Source: Pardosa pseudoannulata
Lineage: Eukaryota > Arthropoda > Arachnida > Araneae > Lycosidae
Assembly (NCBI GenBank): GCA_032207245.1
Contig: CM063509.1
Coordinates: forward strand, 58,176,066-58,240,065
Length of the DNA: 64,000 bases
Direction of reading: 5' to 3'
The position numbers were made by a program, and so were the translations under genes. This document shows, piece after piece, positions 1-11,268 of this stretch (positions are counted from its first letter, which is position 1; every line of letters begins with the position of its first letter). The notes below the pieces were generated by a model that saw only the letters and a program-made list of their open reading frames with translations, was not told the origin of the DNA and did no database searches.

Positions 1-52
1 AGAATTGTCATAAGTTGAGATGTACCCTGCTGTGTGAAATCTCCTTATTGAC
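1..52 (+). repeat. Partial copy of the AGGC-ended MITE family
   Basis: The first 52 bases match the last third of a short inverted-repeat element whose full copies are at 30,851-31,007 and 50,047-50,203. They share the block reading AGAATTGTCATAAGTTGA and the conserved CCCTGCTGNGTGAAATC. The copy is cut by the window edge, so its other terminus is not visible. Confidence 0.6.
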
Positions 53-298
53 AAAATTAAGTGTCAAATAAACTGATAAAGTTAGTGAAGATTACTTCTG
101 CAATAAAATTATTGGTTTAATGAATCTATTTATATTTAACTAAGATTAGTTTTAAACTCAGTGTTTAATTTCATAATCTCTGACATGGTTCCATATACGG
201 TCTTCTGTATTTTATGCAAGTTCAAGGTCTAAACACTGGGGGAACTTATTTATATTTTATTACAATTTGTGAAAATGATTTTGAGTACTATTTGTCTT

Positions 299-465
299 GG
301 GCTGCTACCATATTATAATTGACAAATGTCACTGGTGACTTCTGCGTCATAATGATGTTAAAATTCACCAGAGATGGGAATTCGGTACCATAAATTTATC
401 CCTCTGACATAATTATGACGCAGAAGTCACCAATGACATAAGTCGGCTGTAATATGGTAGCACCC
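299..465. mobile_element. Palindromic MITE with ~55-bp terminal inverted repeats
   Basis: The first ~55 bases (GGGCTGCTACCATATTA...) reappear as the reverse complement at the end (...TAATATGGTAGCACCC) with a few mismatches. Both arms contain the same GGTGACTTCTGCGTCATAAT block. Only ~55 bp separates the arms, so the transcript would fold into one long hairpin. There is no coding capacity. No convincing target duplication is seen, so the superfamily is left open. Confidence 0.7.
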
Positions 466-1783
466 TTGCATTCTGTATTTAAGAAACCAGTTGACTTACA
501 TTTTAACCATAACCTCATCTCTATTACCAGATTTTTGTGACTAAGATATCAGTACGTTTTAACACTAAATTAACACCCATCATTTTGATAGATTTCAGAC
601 TTCATGAGCAAAATTACAAAAACCATTATTTTTATGGTTTTATGACTTATGTGATCATATATTAATATGAAACAAATACAAATTTTCTGTTCAGCCAATT
701 TCAGAGTTCTGTTTGATGTATACCTATCTGTATGATATCCATTATTTTAATCAATAAATTAGTGTCATACAGGGTTCATACACTCCTTAAAATTTCTCTA
801 ATTTTAGGTACCCTTTCAAAAAGGCCCATAAAGTCCTTAATTTTTTTTTAACAGCAGCCTAATTGAAATAAGGTGATATAAAACTGTAAGTCAAGTAGCT
901 TTCTCTAAGAAATTGTATTGTTTGACCCATTATAAATCAAAGTTTTGAAAGGATATTTGATTCGATGTTTTTTGGATGCTACTGCAGAAGATATTTTATG
1001 AAATCTCAATTCTAAATTCTTTTAAAGCTTTTTTCATGTAATAATAGATGGTTATATTATCTACTGGTTAAAAGTTTTTTTTTTTCTTATTAATTCCACA
1101 GCCATTTGACAATAGATTAGCTAATTTTCTGTAATATCTGTTAATTGCAATTACAGTATGTGTTTTCATTTGATTGTTATTACAATCTTTATTTTGATGT
1201 AAAATTAATGGTTAACCATAATATTAGTCTCTTAATTTTTTTATATATTGTCAGTTTACATTATGATATACATAAACAGTAAAATTTAGAAGTTTGCTTT
1301 GATAACATTGTATCCATTTAATGTATTACCAAAAAGATTTTCAGAATACAACCAATGCAGAATTCTAGTAGCTAAATCTGCATTACTGTAATGTTGTGTC
1401 AGTAGGTTTTTATCCTGCCAATTAATATGAGCCTTGTTAATAGAATAAATGTTTTACTCTTTGTTATATCATTTAGGTTTACATTTATAATGCATAAAAT
1501 CAGTCAAAAAATGCTTTACTCTTATTGTTATATCATGTAGGTTTACATTTATAATATATATTAATCAGTAAAATTTGAAAAGGAGCAAGAGTATACTAAA
1601 AGTTTGCTTAAATGCTACATTGCATAAAAATTATATACATTAAAAACATTATAAGTGTTATAACTGAATCTAGGCTGCTAAGATATTGTCAGTAAAAGCT
1701 TTTTCTTAATTTTTTTTTTCCCAGCTGAGTATGAACTCTGATCTGTTTTGAGGAAAATGAGAGTGGAAGATTGATACTGAAAA
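466..1783. other. AT-rich intergenic DNA, no feature recognised
   Basis: Low-GC sequence with short A/T runs. The motif ATATCATNTAGGTTTACATTTATAAT appears twice (about 1,466 and 1,527), suggesting a small local duplication. No ORF with recognisable domains, splice-bounded exon or element termini was found. Confidence 0.4.
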
Positions 1784-1785
1784 TA

Positions 1786-3065
1786 TTAGGTTGGGGAAAA
1801 AGAAATCCATTATTTTTGTGTGAAGTTAATGACTTTATTTAACATGTTTTGGATTGTCCAATTTGGGTCAAATATGCACCGTTTTGTTGTATAATTTGTT
1901 GCTATTTTTAAGGTAGCTTCATAATACCTCTCTCATAGAAGTCTTGGTCCTTATTGGCAAAAAACTGTAGTAATCGATTTTCACTATCTTCTCTTGATCC
2001 TAATTTCTTATCACTCAGGAAGTTTTGCAATGCAAGTAAAAGGTGATAAACGCTCGGTGCCAGGTCCGGACTATATGGTGGATACATTATAACTTCCCGA
2101 CCAAGTTCCTTGAGTTTCTGGCGAGTCACTACAGACCTGTGTGGCTTGCCGTTGTCCTGATGGAACACAACACCTCTTCTGTTAACCAATTATGGACATT
2201 TCTGGTCAATCACTAGCTTCAAACTGTCCAGTTGTTGACAGTAGAGATCTGAATTTAATGTTTGGCCATACGGAAGCAACTCATAATGATTCCCTTCCAA
2301 TCCCACTAAAAACACAGTAAAACCTTCCTGGCCATTAGTCTTGGTTTGGCCACCATTTGAGCTGCTTCACTGCACTTTGATGACGATCATTTTAGCACAA
2401 TATTGTCGTGTTTGACCCATTTCTCATCCCCAGTCACTATCCGTTTAAGAAATGGGTCGATTTCATTCCATTTGGCTAAGACTTTGCAGACGGAAATTCA
2501 ATCCATTCTGTTTTTAGATGGTAATTAGTGTGGCACCCAAACATTGAGCTTCTTTTTTAATCCAGCTTTGCGCAAATGGTTTAAAACTGTTTTATGGTCA
2601 ATCTTTAGCTCTTGGTCAGTGCTACGACTAGTAAAATGTCGTTCAACTTTGATTATTTCTGTGATTTTATCGACATTTTCGACATTGGACCTGCGAGAGA
2701 TACATCTTTAACATCAAAAATGCTTGAAAGGAATCAACGTAACCAAAATTGCACATAATTAGCTGTTACACTGTCGGCACTATAAACACCATATACAATT
2801 TCAGCCACTTGGCTTGTATTTTCACCTTTATCAAAGAAAAACTGTAAAATGTACTGAATTTTCTCAATGTTGGCTTCCATTTTTAACACCCTGTAACTCT
2901 CAACTGAATGGACCAAACAAAAAACAGTAAAAAAAAATTTTTAGTGTGATATGTCACCTTGACAATAAGTATTATTTTGAAACTGTTTCATCGATACTTT
3001 ACGAGATATCAATCACTACAGCCATCGACTGAAAAAAATAATGGATTTCTTTTTCCCCAACCTAA
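1786..3065 (-). mobile_element. Mariner transposon, full-length but inactivated
   Basis: The ends are perfect inverted repeats over ~25 bp, starting TTAGGTTGGGGAAAAAGAAA on the left with its complement on the right. They are flanked by TA dinucleotides at 1,784-1,785 and 3,066-3,067, the duplication expected for mariner. The length of 1,280 bp is typical of an intact mariner. The transposase reads on the - strand and is broken (see 1,908-2,916). A related copy lies at 42,646-43,922. Confidence 0.93.
1908..2916 (-). pseudogene. Mariner D,D34D transposase, broken
   Basis: The - strand carries an N-terminal helix-turn-helix piece (2,916-2,734; motif KIQYILQFFFDKGENTSQ), a degraded middle, and a C-terminal catalytic piece (2,189-1,908). 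The second catalytic Asp is seen in HQDN. The third, normally in PYSPDLAPSDYH, reads PSVYH, so the aspartate is replaced by valine. Stops and frame breaks separate the pieces. The protein cannot be a working transposase on both counts. The family assignment is firm from motifs and termini; the exact mariner subfamily was not determined. Confidence 0.92.
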
Positions 3066-3312
3066 TATATTTTTCCCCGGTATGGGGAGATTTCTCCTTG
3101 TACAGTACTGTAGATTTTGTTGACCATTTCATTATAGATTCATATAGATGGCCAACATTATGCCCTATGAGTAGACAGCACAAATACCAGCCTTACTCAG
3201 GAATCAAGCTTAAGCCCATCCAGTAGAAGCCCAATATGCCGGTCACTATACATTCTGGGCATATTGTATAATGGTTGATAATATATTCAATTTATAAGCT
3301 GATTGATATATA

Positions 3313-4223
3313 CCGTAATTTCGTACGTATAGTCCGCGGACTATCTGTGTTTTAAAAGCAAATGTCTTCAGCAACGAACTATCTGCTGGTTGTTCATTGC
3401 TCAAATCATCAAAATCTGAAGGCGGAGAGGGGAAAAGCACGTCGTGTGAATAGCTGATGATCAAATGTAAACAAAAGTATGACTCATGAGATGCCAAGAA
3501 AACACCGTATCGTATCAATAATAAACCATGAAACAAAATATATAACCCATGAAGCAGAACAATTCAGTAGTAGCCAATAGTGCAATCTTAAATTGTATCC
3601 TGGAGAACTGGAAAATATTAATAGTCACTATTTTTACAGCTCCGATTGACAACACAGAGTAGATGGGTTCAAGATCGTAGGTTGAGGGTCGAAGATTCTT
3701 TCACCACAAGGATCACTCGTAATGGCGGTTTCAAAGTTTTAATTTGCGGTAATATTGGTCATTCATTATGCCTTTAAAATGCTGCAGTTTTACTGCTGGT
3801 TTCAAGCTGAAAGAAATTCAGAAGGTCAACTATAAACCAATAAGAAATTGGTGCAAGCAAAAAGTAACAAAAAATATGAGAAGAAAGCGATCCAATCGTC
3901 GTGGAAAAATACAATGGCCTGCATTAGAAAACGATTTACATAGATGGGTTCTTGAACAGAGAAATATAGGCTGCTCTGTTTCTTCCTTTAAAATTTGTCT
4001 CCGAGGCTATGTCAGAAGAAATGATTTCAAATTTTAAAGGTGGGATTAATTCAGTCTATTCCTGACTTTCCGGCACTCTACTGTATTTAGGTTTTTTTCT
4101 TAAAATGGTTCAATATTGTCATACTAAAATACATATTTTTGCATGCATAGTCAGCAGATAACCTAGTGGTGCGGACTATCTGACCATTTATGACATTTTG
4201 AGACTATACGTGCGAAATTCCAG
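3313..4223 (+). mobile_element. Pogo/Tigger-type DNA transposon remnant (TA-flanked)
   Basis: The left end CCGTAATTTCGTACGTATAG pairs with the right end read in reverse, CTGGAATTTCGCACGTATAG. The element is bounded by TA at 3,311-3,312 and 4,224-4,225. It is about 0.9 kb and holds the N-terminal part of a pogo/Tigger-like transposase (3,768-4,037). It is probably an internally deleted derivative, since only the DNA-binding region remains. Confidence 0.72.
3768..4037 (+). pseudogene. Pogo/Tigger-like transposase, DNA-binding N-terminus
   Basis: This 89-residue ORF has the layout of the helix-turn-helix region of pogo/Tigger transposases: a basic start with FTAGFKLKEIQ, a recognition helix around PIRNWCKQK, a basic linker (RRKRSNRRGK), then ALENDLHRWVLEQRNIGCSVS, matching the CENP-B-type second helix. 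The expected middle residues of the first helix are missing, and the end appears frameshifted (the next frame continues AMSEEMISNFKGG). The DDE catalytic domain is absent. It lies inside the inverted-repeat element at 3,313-4,223. Confidence 0.65.
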
Positions 4224-4696
4224 TATTTGATTTATAATCTGAAAATATACTTAAAACCTATTCAAATACATATGTTTCATGCATACAAGAAATGGTTAAA
4301 AATTTTTAATTTGAATTATGATCAAAACATAAAATAAATGAAGATACTTAAAAACTTTTTCATAAGGATATAAAAATATAAATACCTGGGATATGATCAT
4401 AAACTCAGCTAATAACTGCCATGAATAATTCTGAATGAAAATTAAAATTGCAATTTAAGCCCTGTTTAATGTCTCGTACCAATGCAAATTTTTATTTTAA
4501 TACTTTATTTTGTAATAGTATTTATTTTAATGTTGAAGAACAGCTATTGTACCATCATTTAGAAACACAAACTGTGTGTTCAAGTCCTAATGGGGACTTG
4601 AATATAATGTTTTTATCTATTTGCAATAAGCTTCAAGTAGTGAACATTATTCTTTCTTCCATGATCTGAGATTGAGGCATATGTCATACAGAAAGT

Positions 4697-4751
4697 TTAG
4701 CCCTCGTGTTGCAAAAAGTAGACCATAGCACTCCAAACCAAACCAAACCAA
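4697..4751 (+). mobile_element. 5'-truncated tRNA-derived SINE with target duplication
   Basis: This matches the 3' end of the SINE seen in fuller form at 55,019-55,194 and 61,933-62,087. It runs from CCTCGTGTTGCAAAAAGTAG to a CCAAACCAAACC tail. It is flanked by a 13-bp duplication, TCATACAGAAAGT, at 4,684-4,696 and 4,752-4,764, as expected for target-primed reverse transcription. Confidence 0.85.
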
Positions 4752-4924
4752 TCATACAGAAAGTGTTTTAGGAAATTTTGCTTATGCTACAAAATTTCTT
4801 AGGTTGTGTATTTATTAATAACTTTATAATCCGTTCATTGTACTTTGACTCTGTGAGTTGTTATGAAGTTCAGAACTTTTCATATCCAATTCTAATCTTA
4901 AGTATTCATATCCTGGTAGATATA

Positions 4925-5695
4925 CAGTAGAACCTCGGTATAAGAACCCCCTGGGGTACCAACATCATATGGTCATTGTAACGAATTGAAAAAATAGTAA
5001 AAAAAAATTAGCAAATAAATGATACAACAGTTCATACCTAGAAAACACTTCTATTTATTTGTATTTCTATTGCTGAATTTTTGAAAAAAGTCTTTGATTG
5101 ACGCCTGTTTGAAGTTCATGTGGGAATTTTTCATTATCACTGATTCCATATCCGTTAGATTTTGAAGGAAATCTTCAGAATTAAATTGTCCTTCAAAATA
5201 TTGACGCAAGGCATTGATTACATTGAAGGCTTCTTTTTCATTCACTTTTCTAAAAGCTTAGTTGATTTCTTCTCCGTCGTCAGAATTGCAGATTTCTTCA
5301 TTTCTGGTAATACAGGCAGTAAAATTGTCTTCATTCAAATTTTCTCTACACCACTGCAAAGTTTCATCTACGGCAACAAACTCATCAAAAGATAATTGAA
5401 GATTTAGTTCTCCCCTTTTTGTCATGTCTCCTCCCCTCATTCAAGCAAACACAAAGAGAGGAGTACAGGTTTCTTGAAGTTGCACCACAGTACAATAATT
5501 TTGAAATAGCCCACTTGCTCATGAGTTCTGCAGACTAAAATTAGCAGTTGTTCTAATGAAAAGTAATATGCTTGGGGTCGTTGTAAGGATTCTAAATTAA
5601 CATTATTCCTATGTAAAATAATTGGGACTTTTTAAGATGGTCATTCTAACGAAGGGGTCGTTGTATCGTGGGGTTGTTAAAAAGAGGTTCTACTG
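4925..5695 (-). mobile_element. Pogo/Tigger-like element with TA target site
   Basis: The termini CAGTAGAACCTCGGTATAAG and ...AAAGAGGTTCTACTG are inverted repeats flanked by TA on both sides (4,923-4,924 and 5,696-5,697). CAGT(A)GAACCTC-type ends are characteristic of Tigger/pogo elements. At 771 bp it is much shorter than a full element. It keeps only the C-terminal part of the transposase on the - strand. Confidence 0.85.
5051..5440 (-). pseudogene. Tigger/CENP-B-like transposase C-terminus
   Basis: Reading on the - strand, one frame runs from 5,440 to 5,051, broken by a single stop after DDGEEIN. It resumes as AFRKVNEKEAFNVINALRQY and ends with FKQASIKDFFQKF. An acidic stretch followed by a Leu-rich segment and a terminal KQxxIxDFF box is the usual tail of Tigger/jerky/CENP-B-like proteins. 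The DDE core and helix-turn-helix are missing. It is a relic inside the element at 4,925-5,695. Confidence 0.75.
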
Positions 5696-5697
5696 TA

Positions 5698-6181
5698 TAT
5701 TGTTGCACTCATAAATCATGGCAGTAGACTTGCAAGTAAATCAATTTCTCCTTCATTTAAATTGTGTGTGTATATATATATATATATATTTATATTTAAA
5801 TAAGAAAACGAGATAATCCTTCAATAAGACAGCATTCATTACAAATATCCGAAGTTCCACAGAAAATAAAGTTACCAGAAATGAAATATGCAGCTTTATA
5901 TGAAAAATATTTGCTTTATTAAAATTGCTTAAACATTCTTTCTTGAGTTTCTCTTAAAGCTACCAAAAAATACATTTCTATATGATGCAAGATTTTGTAA
6001 TGTGTGTATTTTGTAGATCTGTATTGTATTTTTAAAAGATCTGTGTATTCATTTATTTATATCTTGTACTGTTTCTTGTATTATCAGTTTTATTTATTTA
6101 TCAAAGCACTTTTTTTTTGTAGGTAGGATATATTTATCTTATCAGTGACATTCAAAACAAAAAGGTTTTACTGTAAAACTG

Positions 6182-6218
<37 letters not shown>

Positions 6219-7383
6219 TGTTAATGGATTAAACAAAATATTTTGTAGAAGAACAATTTAAGAATTTCTAAATCGGTAATAATACATTCCTCTAGCAGAG
6301 TTCAATGATCACTTATTTTGATATTCCCGTGAATTTGTTGATATTGTAACTTAATCAAGATTGTTTTGGTGTCACTTTTGTAGCACATTTTTCTGTAAGG
6401 GTTGAAATAGATTGTGATATATTAATATTTTTTTATTGTTCTAGCTGAAATCCCAAAAGATTTTTAATTAGAACAAATGGCATCTTATTTGTAATGCAAG
6501 CAAAAAAAAAATTTTCAAGATTTTAGGGCAAAAATTCTGTTGGTTATATATATATATATATATATATAAACTTCTGAATTTTTAGCTGTTAGCTTCCGAT
6601 TCATTTTATTGTATATAGGAAATTGTTTGTACCTCTTGTGTTTTCTACATTTTAAATTGATGAGATTTATTTCCAAAAATATGAGCTTTTTTCCTATTGT
6701 ATGTTGGGTATTAATTATTTTCATTGCTTGTAAATTTAAAAATAAATGCATAAAGTTTTAGTGAGGTTTTTTAAAATTTTTTATATACTGATTAATGGAA
6801 AACAGAGCTGATGATCTGCATAAGTAAATTACTGTATAATTTTTAGGGTATAAGAAATAAACCCTGGCTTCCATTCTCAGTCTAGAACTCTAGACTGAGA
6901 GCATTGTTTTAAATACTTTATTTCAGCTTTCCTATCTATCTGTCAAGATTAATGCAGTCTTTTTCTGCATAGAACTTTTATTATGTGAATAGGCTGAAAG
7001 TTCATCACTTCAGTCAATTTAATTGTATAATAATCAGTAAAATAATAAAATGTTTTTACTTTGGACTAAATTGTTATCTTTTTAATCACATAGATTTGTG
7101 ACTTTGGATGTAATTTATTTCAGAAAATTTCAAATTGGCTTTTTCTCATCTCGTTGTCAATAAGGTAATGATCCTAATAATTTTAACCATCAAATGTTAT
7201 ACCCGGACATATTCTCCAAAAGACTGGGGATTTCGAACTGTATGTCAATTAGCAACAATCACAAGAGTGCATTATTGTAGTATGTTCGTGGCTAGGCAAA
7301 GGCCTAAAATCTGTACACAGTCTTTACAAACATGTATGATGAAAAACAGTTCACAGTGTTCCTGAATACTGAAACATTAGTGC
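5698..7383. other. AT-rich intergenic DNA with short TA microsatellites
   Basis: It contains (TA)n runs at about 5,766-5,790, 6,184-6,217 and 6,545-6,568, plus poly-A/T tracts. No credible exon, domain or element end was recognised. Confidence 0.4.
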
Positions 7384-7392
7384 GAATTTTCT

Positions 7393-7700
7393 GGTAGAAT
7401 CCCAGTTCCGATGACCGGCTGCCATGTTTTTGGCTCTAATTTTGTACAAGTGATTGCTAAATTGTCGCTAAGAGATGTTTACAATTTTTGCTTATTGTTG
7501 TATTAAGTTTGTACCCAATATCAAAGCATATTTTAAACAAAAAAAAAAGGTTTGAAGTTTTTTAAAATAAATACAAATTTAAAAAAAAAAAATAGAGCAA
7601 GGTTTGCCAGAAAACTGGGTTCTAGAATTTGGCGACATCGCCCACGCTTGGCGTGCACACTGAACTTGGTTCGGCGGGCCCCCTGAACTGGGATTTAGCT
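7393..7700 (-). mobile_element. hAT-type MITE, copy A
   Basis: The ends GGTAGAATCCCAGTTC and GAACTGGGATTTAGCT are imperfect inverted repeats. The element is flanked by GAATTTTCT at 7,384-7,392 and 7,701-7,709 (8-9 bp), the duplication size of hAT elements. Its body matches, in opposite orientation, the MITE at 11,455-12,007: both share ATTTGGCNACATCGCCCACG and GCAAGGTTTGCCAGAAAACT. This copy is about 245 bp shorter through an internal deletion. It is non-coding. Confidence 0.82.
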
Positions 7701-7709
7701 GAATTTTCT

Positions 7710-8279
7710 TATCAACGCGATTGGTAAGCACTTATTTTCAAAACTAATATTGGTCAAAAATGAATTGAGAAATCACATGACTCAATCATATTTGAATAAT
7801 TTAAGCTGGGTGAGTATTCGAAATGAGATATTATCAACAGCTTATCTGAAACGTTATCAATGGTTTTGCAATTTTAAAAATTAAAAAATAAGTTTTCCAA
7901 TAAAATTTCATATTATTATGGGTTTTTTACATGCATATACACCGAATTCGAAAAAAAAGGATCGCGAGGCCCACTTTTGTATACAGGTCCAGGCCATCAA
8001 AATTTCTTCAGATATTCGTAATGGAATGCGTATTAAAAAGGTTAAAAACAACTGGTATGAGGCTGTGAAAATCTTACCTTTAAAACACCCAGAAAACCTG
8101 GTTGCACAAACATTAGTTGTGGTAACCAGAAAGCTGTTATATGTTGATTATTATAATAGGCGTTTCCCTAGGAATTTTGAGATTATCGATCAAGTTACAT
8201 TAGATTAAAGATTCTAACAAATTATATACATAATGGACTGGATCCGGAAAAATAAACCAGTTTTACCATCCATACTCTC
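7710..8279. other. Intergenic DNA with an unexplained 96-codon ORF
   Basis: A + strand ORF at 7,918-8,208 has an ordinary amino-acid mix (motif HPENLVAQTLVVVTRKLLYVDY), but I recognise no family. No splice context, start context or repeat structure supports it. It may be a fragment of an old retroelement or chance. The rest is AT-rich and featureless. Confidence 0.25.
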
Positions 8280-8282
8280 TTA

Positions 8283-8426
8283 GGGCCGATCCCACCAAAG
8301 TCGTTAATCGCTATCCGCGATTAATCTCAGTTTAAACGGAGAATTGCGTTCCCTCATTGGTTGGCGCCAAAGTTAATCGTGGCTAATCGTAGTTAGCCTG
8401 TTAAACGACTTTGGTGGGGTCGGCTC
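8283..8426. mobile_element. Harbinger-type MITE (TTA target duplication)
   Basis: The ends GGGCCGATCCCACCAAAGTC and (reverse) GAGCCGACCCCACCAAAGTC are ~25-bp inverted repeats, flanked on both sides by TTA (8,280-8,282 and 8,427-8,429). Three-base TTA/TAA duplications are typical of PIF/Harbinger elements. It is 144 bp and non-coding. The same termini bound the nested block at 28,441-29,356. Confidence 0.83.
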
Positions 8427-8429
8427 TTA

Positions 8430-8787
8430 AAGTGAAATCACCTTATGGTAAAAACGAAACGCGCACTTAAACTCAAGGCTTCGCTGAAGAACAGGGTTCC
8501 CCCCTCGAACTTGGCGATAAAGCTCTGAGCATGGTAGCATATTTTTTCCTAATCTCGCAGTGTCCAAACAATCTGCATATATATTTTAATTTATGTTTGT
8601 ATCCAGCTCTTCTTGTGCAATCCATTTCTTATATATTAAATATGCTTAATGCTTAAAAAATCAGATGTAATAAACCATTAACGGTTCACTATGGCTATTT
8701 TTTAATAATTTGGAGCTGTTGGCTTTGTAAACTGTTGAGGGATTAAATACCCATGAATATAAATGCCTGCTTTCTCAGTGGTTTTGG
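8430..8787. other. AT-rich spacer, nothing recognised
   Basis: There are no ORFs or termini. The GC-richer stretch around 8,480-8,540 (GAACTTGGCGATAAAG) weakly resembles the hAT MITE interior, but not enough to call. Confidence 0.3.
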
Positions 8788-8791
8788 TTAA

Positions 8792-9483
8792 TAGGGCACG
8801 GGCTCCTGACGTCACGGGTACCTACGTCACTTGGCAACCATCATAGCAACAATGCTGGGGGTCAAGCTAATTGAAAAACTGCGCTGATTGAAAAACACGT
8901 GGATCACAGCTTGAACTTCGCACGTTGGTGGTACGTTGTGGTTCGCACGTTGTTCACTTGTGTGCTGAAGAGTTATAACTGAGTAACTTAGTGTTTAGTA
9001 TAACTTAGTGTTTATAACTGAAAATGAATGATTACTTGAAGAATTTAGATCAACTGTCACAGAAGCGGTATTTGGATAAAATATCTGTAATAAGTAATAT
9101 AGATCCATATATTATAAAAGACTGGGAAACGGATATTGACAAATTACCAGCAATTTGCTATGGCGACATAAAAAAAGCACAATCTTTTTATGTTACTTAC
9201 TATCAATAAGCAAAGAAACATGTTAACGTGCCGGTCGGAAAAAAACCTTCGGTTTACAGTTATAAATAATCTTTCGATGAATTCCTCCTATTCAGTTTCT
9301 TTTCAATATGTGATGATTATAATTACAAAAAAATAATTCTCAAAATTTGTAACTGAAAAAAATACCACGACATTAAAATAAGACTGTTTACATGTAAACG
9401 TCCATAGCAACGAGTTAGCGTGCCTACCAGAATGGTTGTTAGGGCTCGGCGATCTCAGCGATCAGCTGAGTGCTCGTGCCTTA
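8792..9483 (+). mobile_element. TTAA-flanked inverted-repeat element carrying a YqaJ/SWIM-like ORF
   Basis: The left end TAGGGCACGGGCTCC and the right end read in reverse, TAAGGCACGAGCACT, form an imperfect inverted repeat. TTAA flanks both sides (8,788-8,791 and 9,484-9,487). TTAA duplications are known for piggyBac and Kolobok. The interior carries a short ORF (9,024-9,209) resembling the N-terminus of arthropod YqaJ/SWIM-domain proteins. Which superfamily moved it is not settled. Confidence 0.6.
9024..9209 (+). pseudogene. N-terminal fragment resembling YqaJ/SWIM-type proteins
   Basis: This 61-residue ORF reads YLKNLDQLSQKRYLDKI, then DPY, then LPAICYGDI. That order (short YLxxL...RYxxK, DPY, LPxIxYxDI) is the start I associate with uncharacterised arthropod and cnidarian proteins that continue with SWIM zinc fingers and a YqaJ-like nuclease. 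The expected continuation is missing, so it is a fragment or first exon. No YqaJ catalytic motif is present. Assignment is by pattern memory only. Confidence 0.45.
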
Positions 9484-9487
9484 TTAA

Positions 9488-10091
9488 GAAAATGTAACTA
9501 ATTCTATTGCATTGGTGCAATCTACATTAATAAAGTCGTCAAAATAGCAAGGGATACAGTGTTGTTCGGATGAAATACCTTTGTGTTTTAGTAAACATTG
9601 CCAATTTCGCTAAATTTGCCAACGGGCACCCTATTCTTCAGTAGTACCAAACTCAATATCATCCAAGAAAAAATGCTATCGGCGAAGTGTTTGGCAATGA
9701 TATTAAGTTTGGAGAAATTTAATCTACTCTTAGAATACAAGATTAAATTAAAAACAAACGTAGAATATAATATAATATGTTTATATTAAAACGATCCGTT
9801 ACATGACCCGCACGAAAGAAGAACTGAAGGTGACCTTTCACAGTGGATAATTATTGTTAGCGGCAGGTAAAAACTCGTGGTCCGAACAAAGCCATTTGTT
9901 TACCAGGTTTCCGACACAAACCAGAGGTAGTCGTTTAAGTGGAAGTAAATTAAAAACTGTTAGTACGTCGGAGCCAGTGGGTCTACGTCTTTATGATATC
10001 TATTGCCATCAAGAGACTCTGATAATAATTATAAATCGAGTGACGGTGGGTCCCCAAATTATCGGTGCCACTAATGGATTTAGGATGGTTG
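9488..10091. other. Intergenic stretch preceding the LTR-like block
   Basis: It is GC-richer after about 9,790, with an open frame (9,854-10,105) of unrecognised, low-complexity character. It might belong to the internal 3' end of an LTR element whose LTR follows, but no polypurine tract or polymerase motif was seen. Confidence 0.25.
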
Positions 10092-10665
10092 GTTGGTTAA
10101 CTTAAAGAAGAACTTCGGCCACATCTGGAAACGCGTCAGCTGATCCAGGCGGGTCGGTTGACCGCAAAATTGCGTCACCCTGGTTCTGAAAAGTTCCGGA
10201 AGAATCACGAGGGGCAACCGGGACCCCTATATAAAGAGATTGGCTGAGCCAAGAGAGAGGAGTTTTTTGTTTTGGTGGAGCTCGAGAAGAGTCCACTTGT
10301 CTCTCCGAATTGCCGGAGCTTGCTTTCCTTCAGAGACCGCCAGCGTCTCTGCTTTTTGCTAAGGAGTCGACCTTCGACTTCGGGATCCTCATTGTAGAAG
10401 TCAACTGTTCGGATCTTCAGATCGGTATATTATAGAGTTAGAGTCCCGTACCGGCACTCATTAGATAACTGTTCCTGTGTTACTAGCTTCACTGTACCCA
10501 CGAATTGTATATTTTTAACATTTATTTCAGCACGAGATCGCAGAAGTAATTGAATTTACTGAATCCTGTACATAATTATTCCCATGAATAAAGCATTTAC
10601 TCAAGAGTAAATAGATGTTCAGCCTGTATCTTTGACGGCCTCGCCTACCCTTACTCCAGTACGTC
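10092..10665 (+). mobile_element. Probable solo LTR (or LTR-like promoter block)
   Basis: This GC-richer block has LTR order: a TATA motif in CTATATAAAGAG (about 10,228), then ~360 bp downstream an AATAAA (in GAATAAAGCATTT, about 10,587), then a terminus ending CGTCACA at about 10,665. LTR elements end in CA. The 5' boundary beginning TG and a target duplication were not found, so the limits are approximate. It could also be an unrelated TATA promoter. Confidence 0.4.
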
Positions 10666-11003
10666 ACAATATAGAATACCTGAAGTGTCGAAACCAAAGG
10701 TTGAAGTATATTGAGGAACTTCTTGTTTTTACATTAGATTTAATAAAAAAGAAAAATACTTCCTATAAATAATGAGTTGCACAGCTTACAATTTATAAGT
10801 CGACATTATATTTTGTTACTTTGCATTTAATTGTGGAGATAATTAGCACTTAGCTAATGGAAAAAACACCATAGATCCTCGTGCAGAAACATAGATAAAC
10901 ACATCACTGAAACGTATCCGTTAATCCTACCCATAGAGTAAAGATCTACTCTCGCATAGTCTTTACTCTGTGAATCCTGCCATTAAGACTTGCTTTTAAT
11001 ACT
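10666..11003. other. Intergenic / 5' flank of the SLC17 gene, nothing recognised
   Basis: AT-rich. A short repeated phrase (TCNACTCTNNNATAGTCTTTACTCTGTGAATCC) lies at about 10,930-10,980. An upstream non-coding exon of the SLC17 gene must lie somewhere 5' of 11,222, because the start-codon exon is preceded by a splice acceptor, but I could not locate it. Confidence 0.3.
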
Positions 11004-11221
11004 TTATGAGAACGTGAATTAAACAGCAAAATATAAATAATCAAACATCTCATTAGTGTTAATGTTTTGATGGTAAAGTTTGCTATTGTTTTGCATATTG
11101 AGAACACAATTTATACATTCGGGTTCATGGCTATTTGAATCAAAGCGACTTCAACGAATGACTGATCTATCATCATCATCTGCTTAATAAAAACACTTTC
11201 ATTCCCATTTAATTTTTTTAG

Positions 11222-11268
11222 GCAGAAACGCGAATTTTGAAAACCTTCACTGCACTTTTCAATCCAAA

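Noticed and set aside
10102..10296. 64-codon - strand ORF in the LTR-like block
   Set aside because: Opposite to the TATA and poly(A) signals, no domain.
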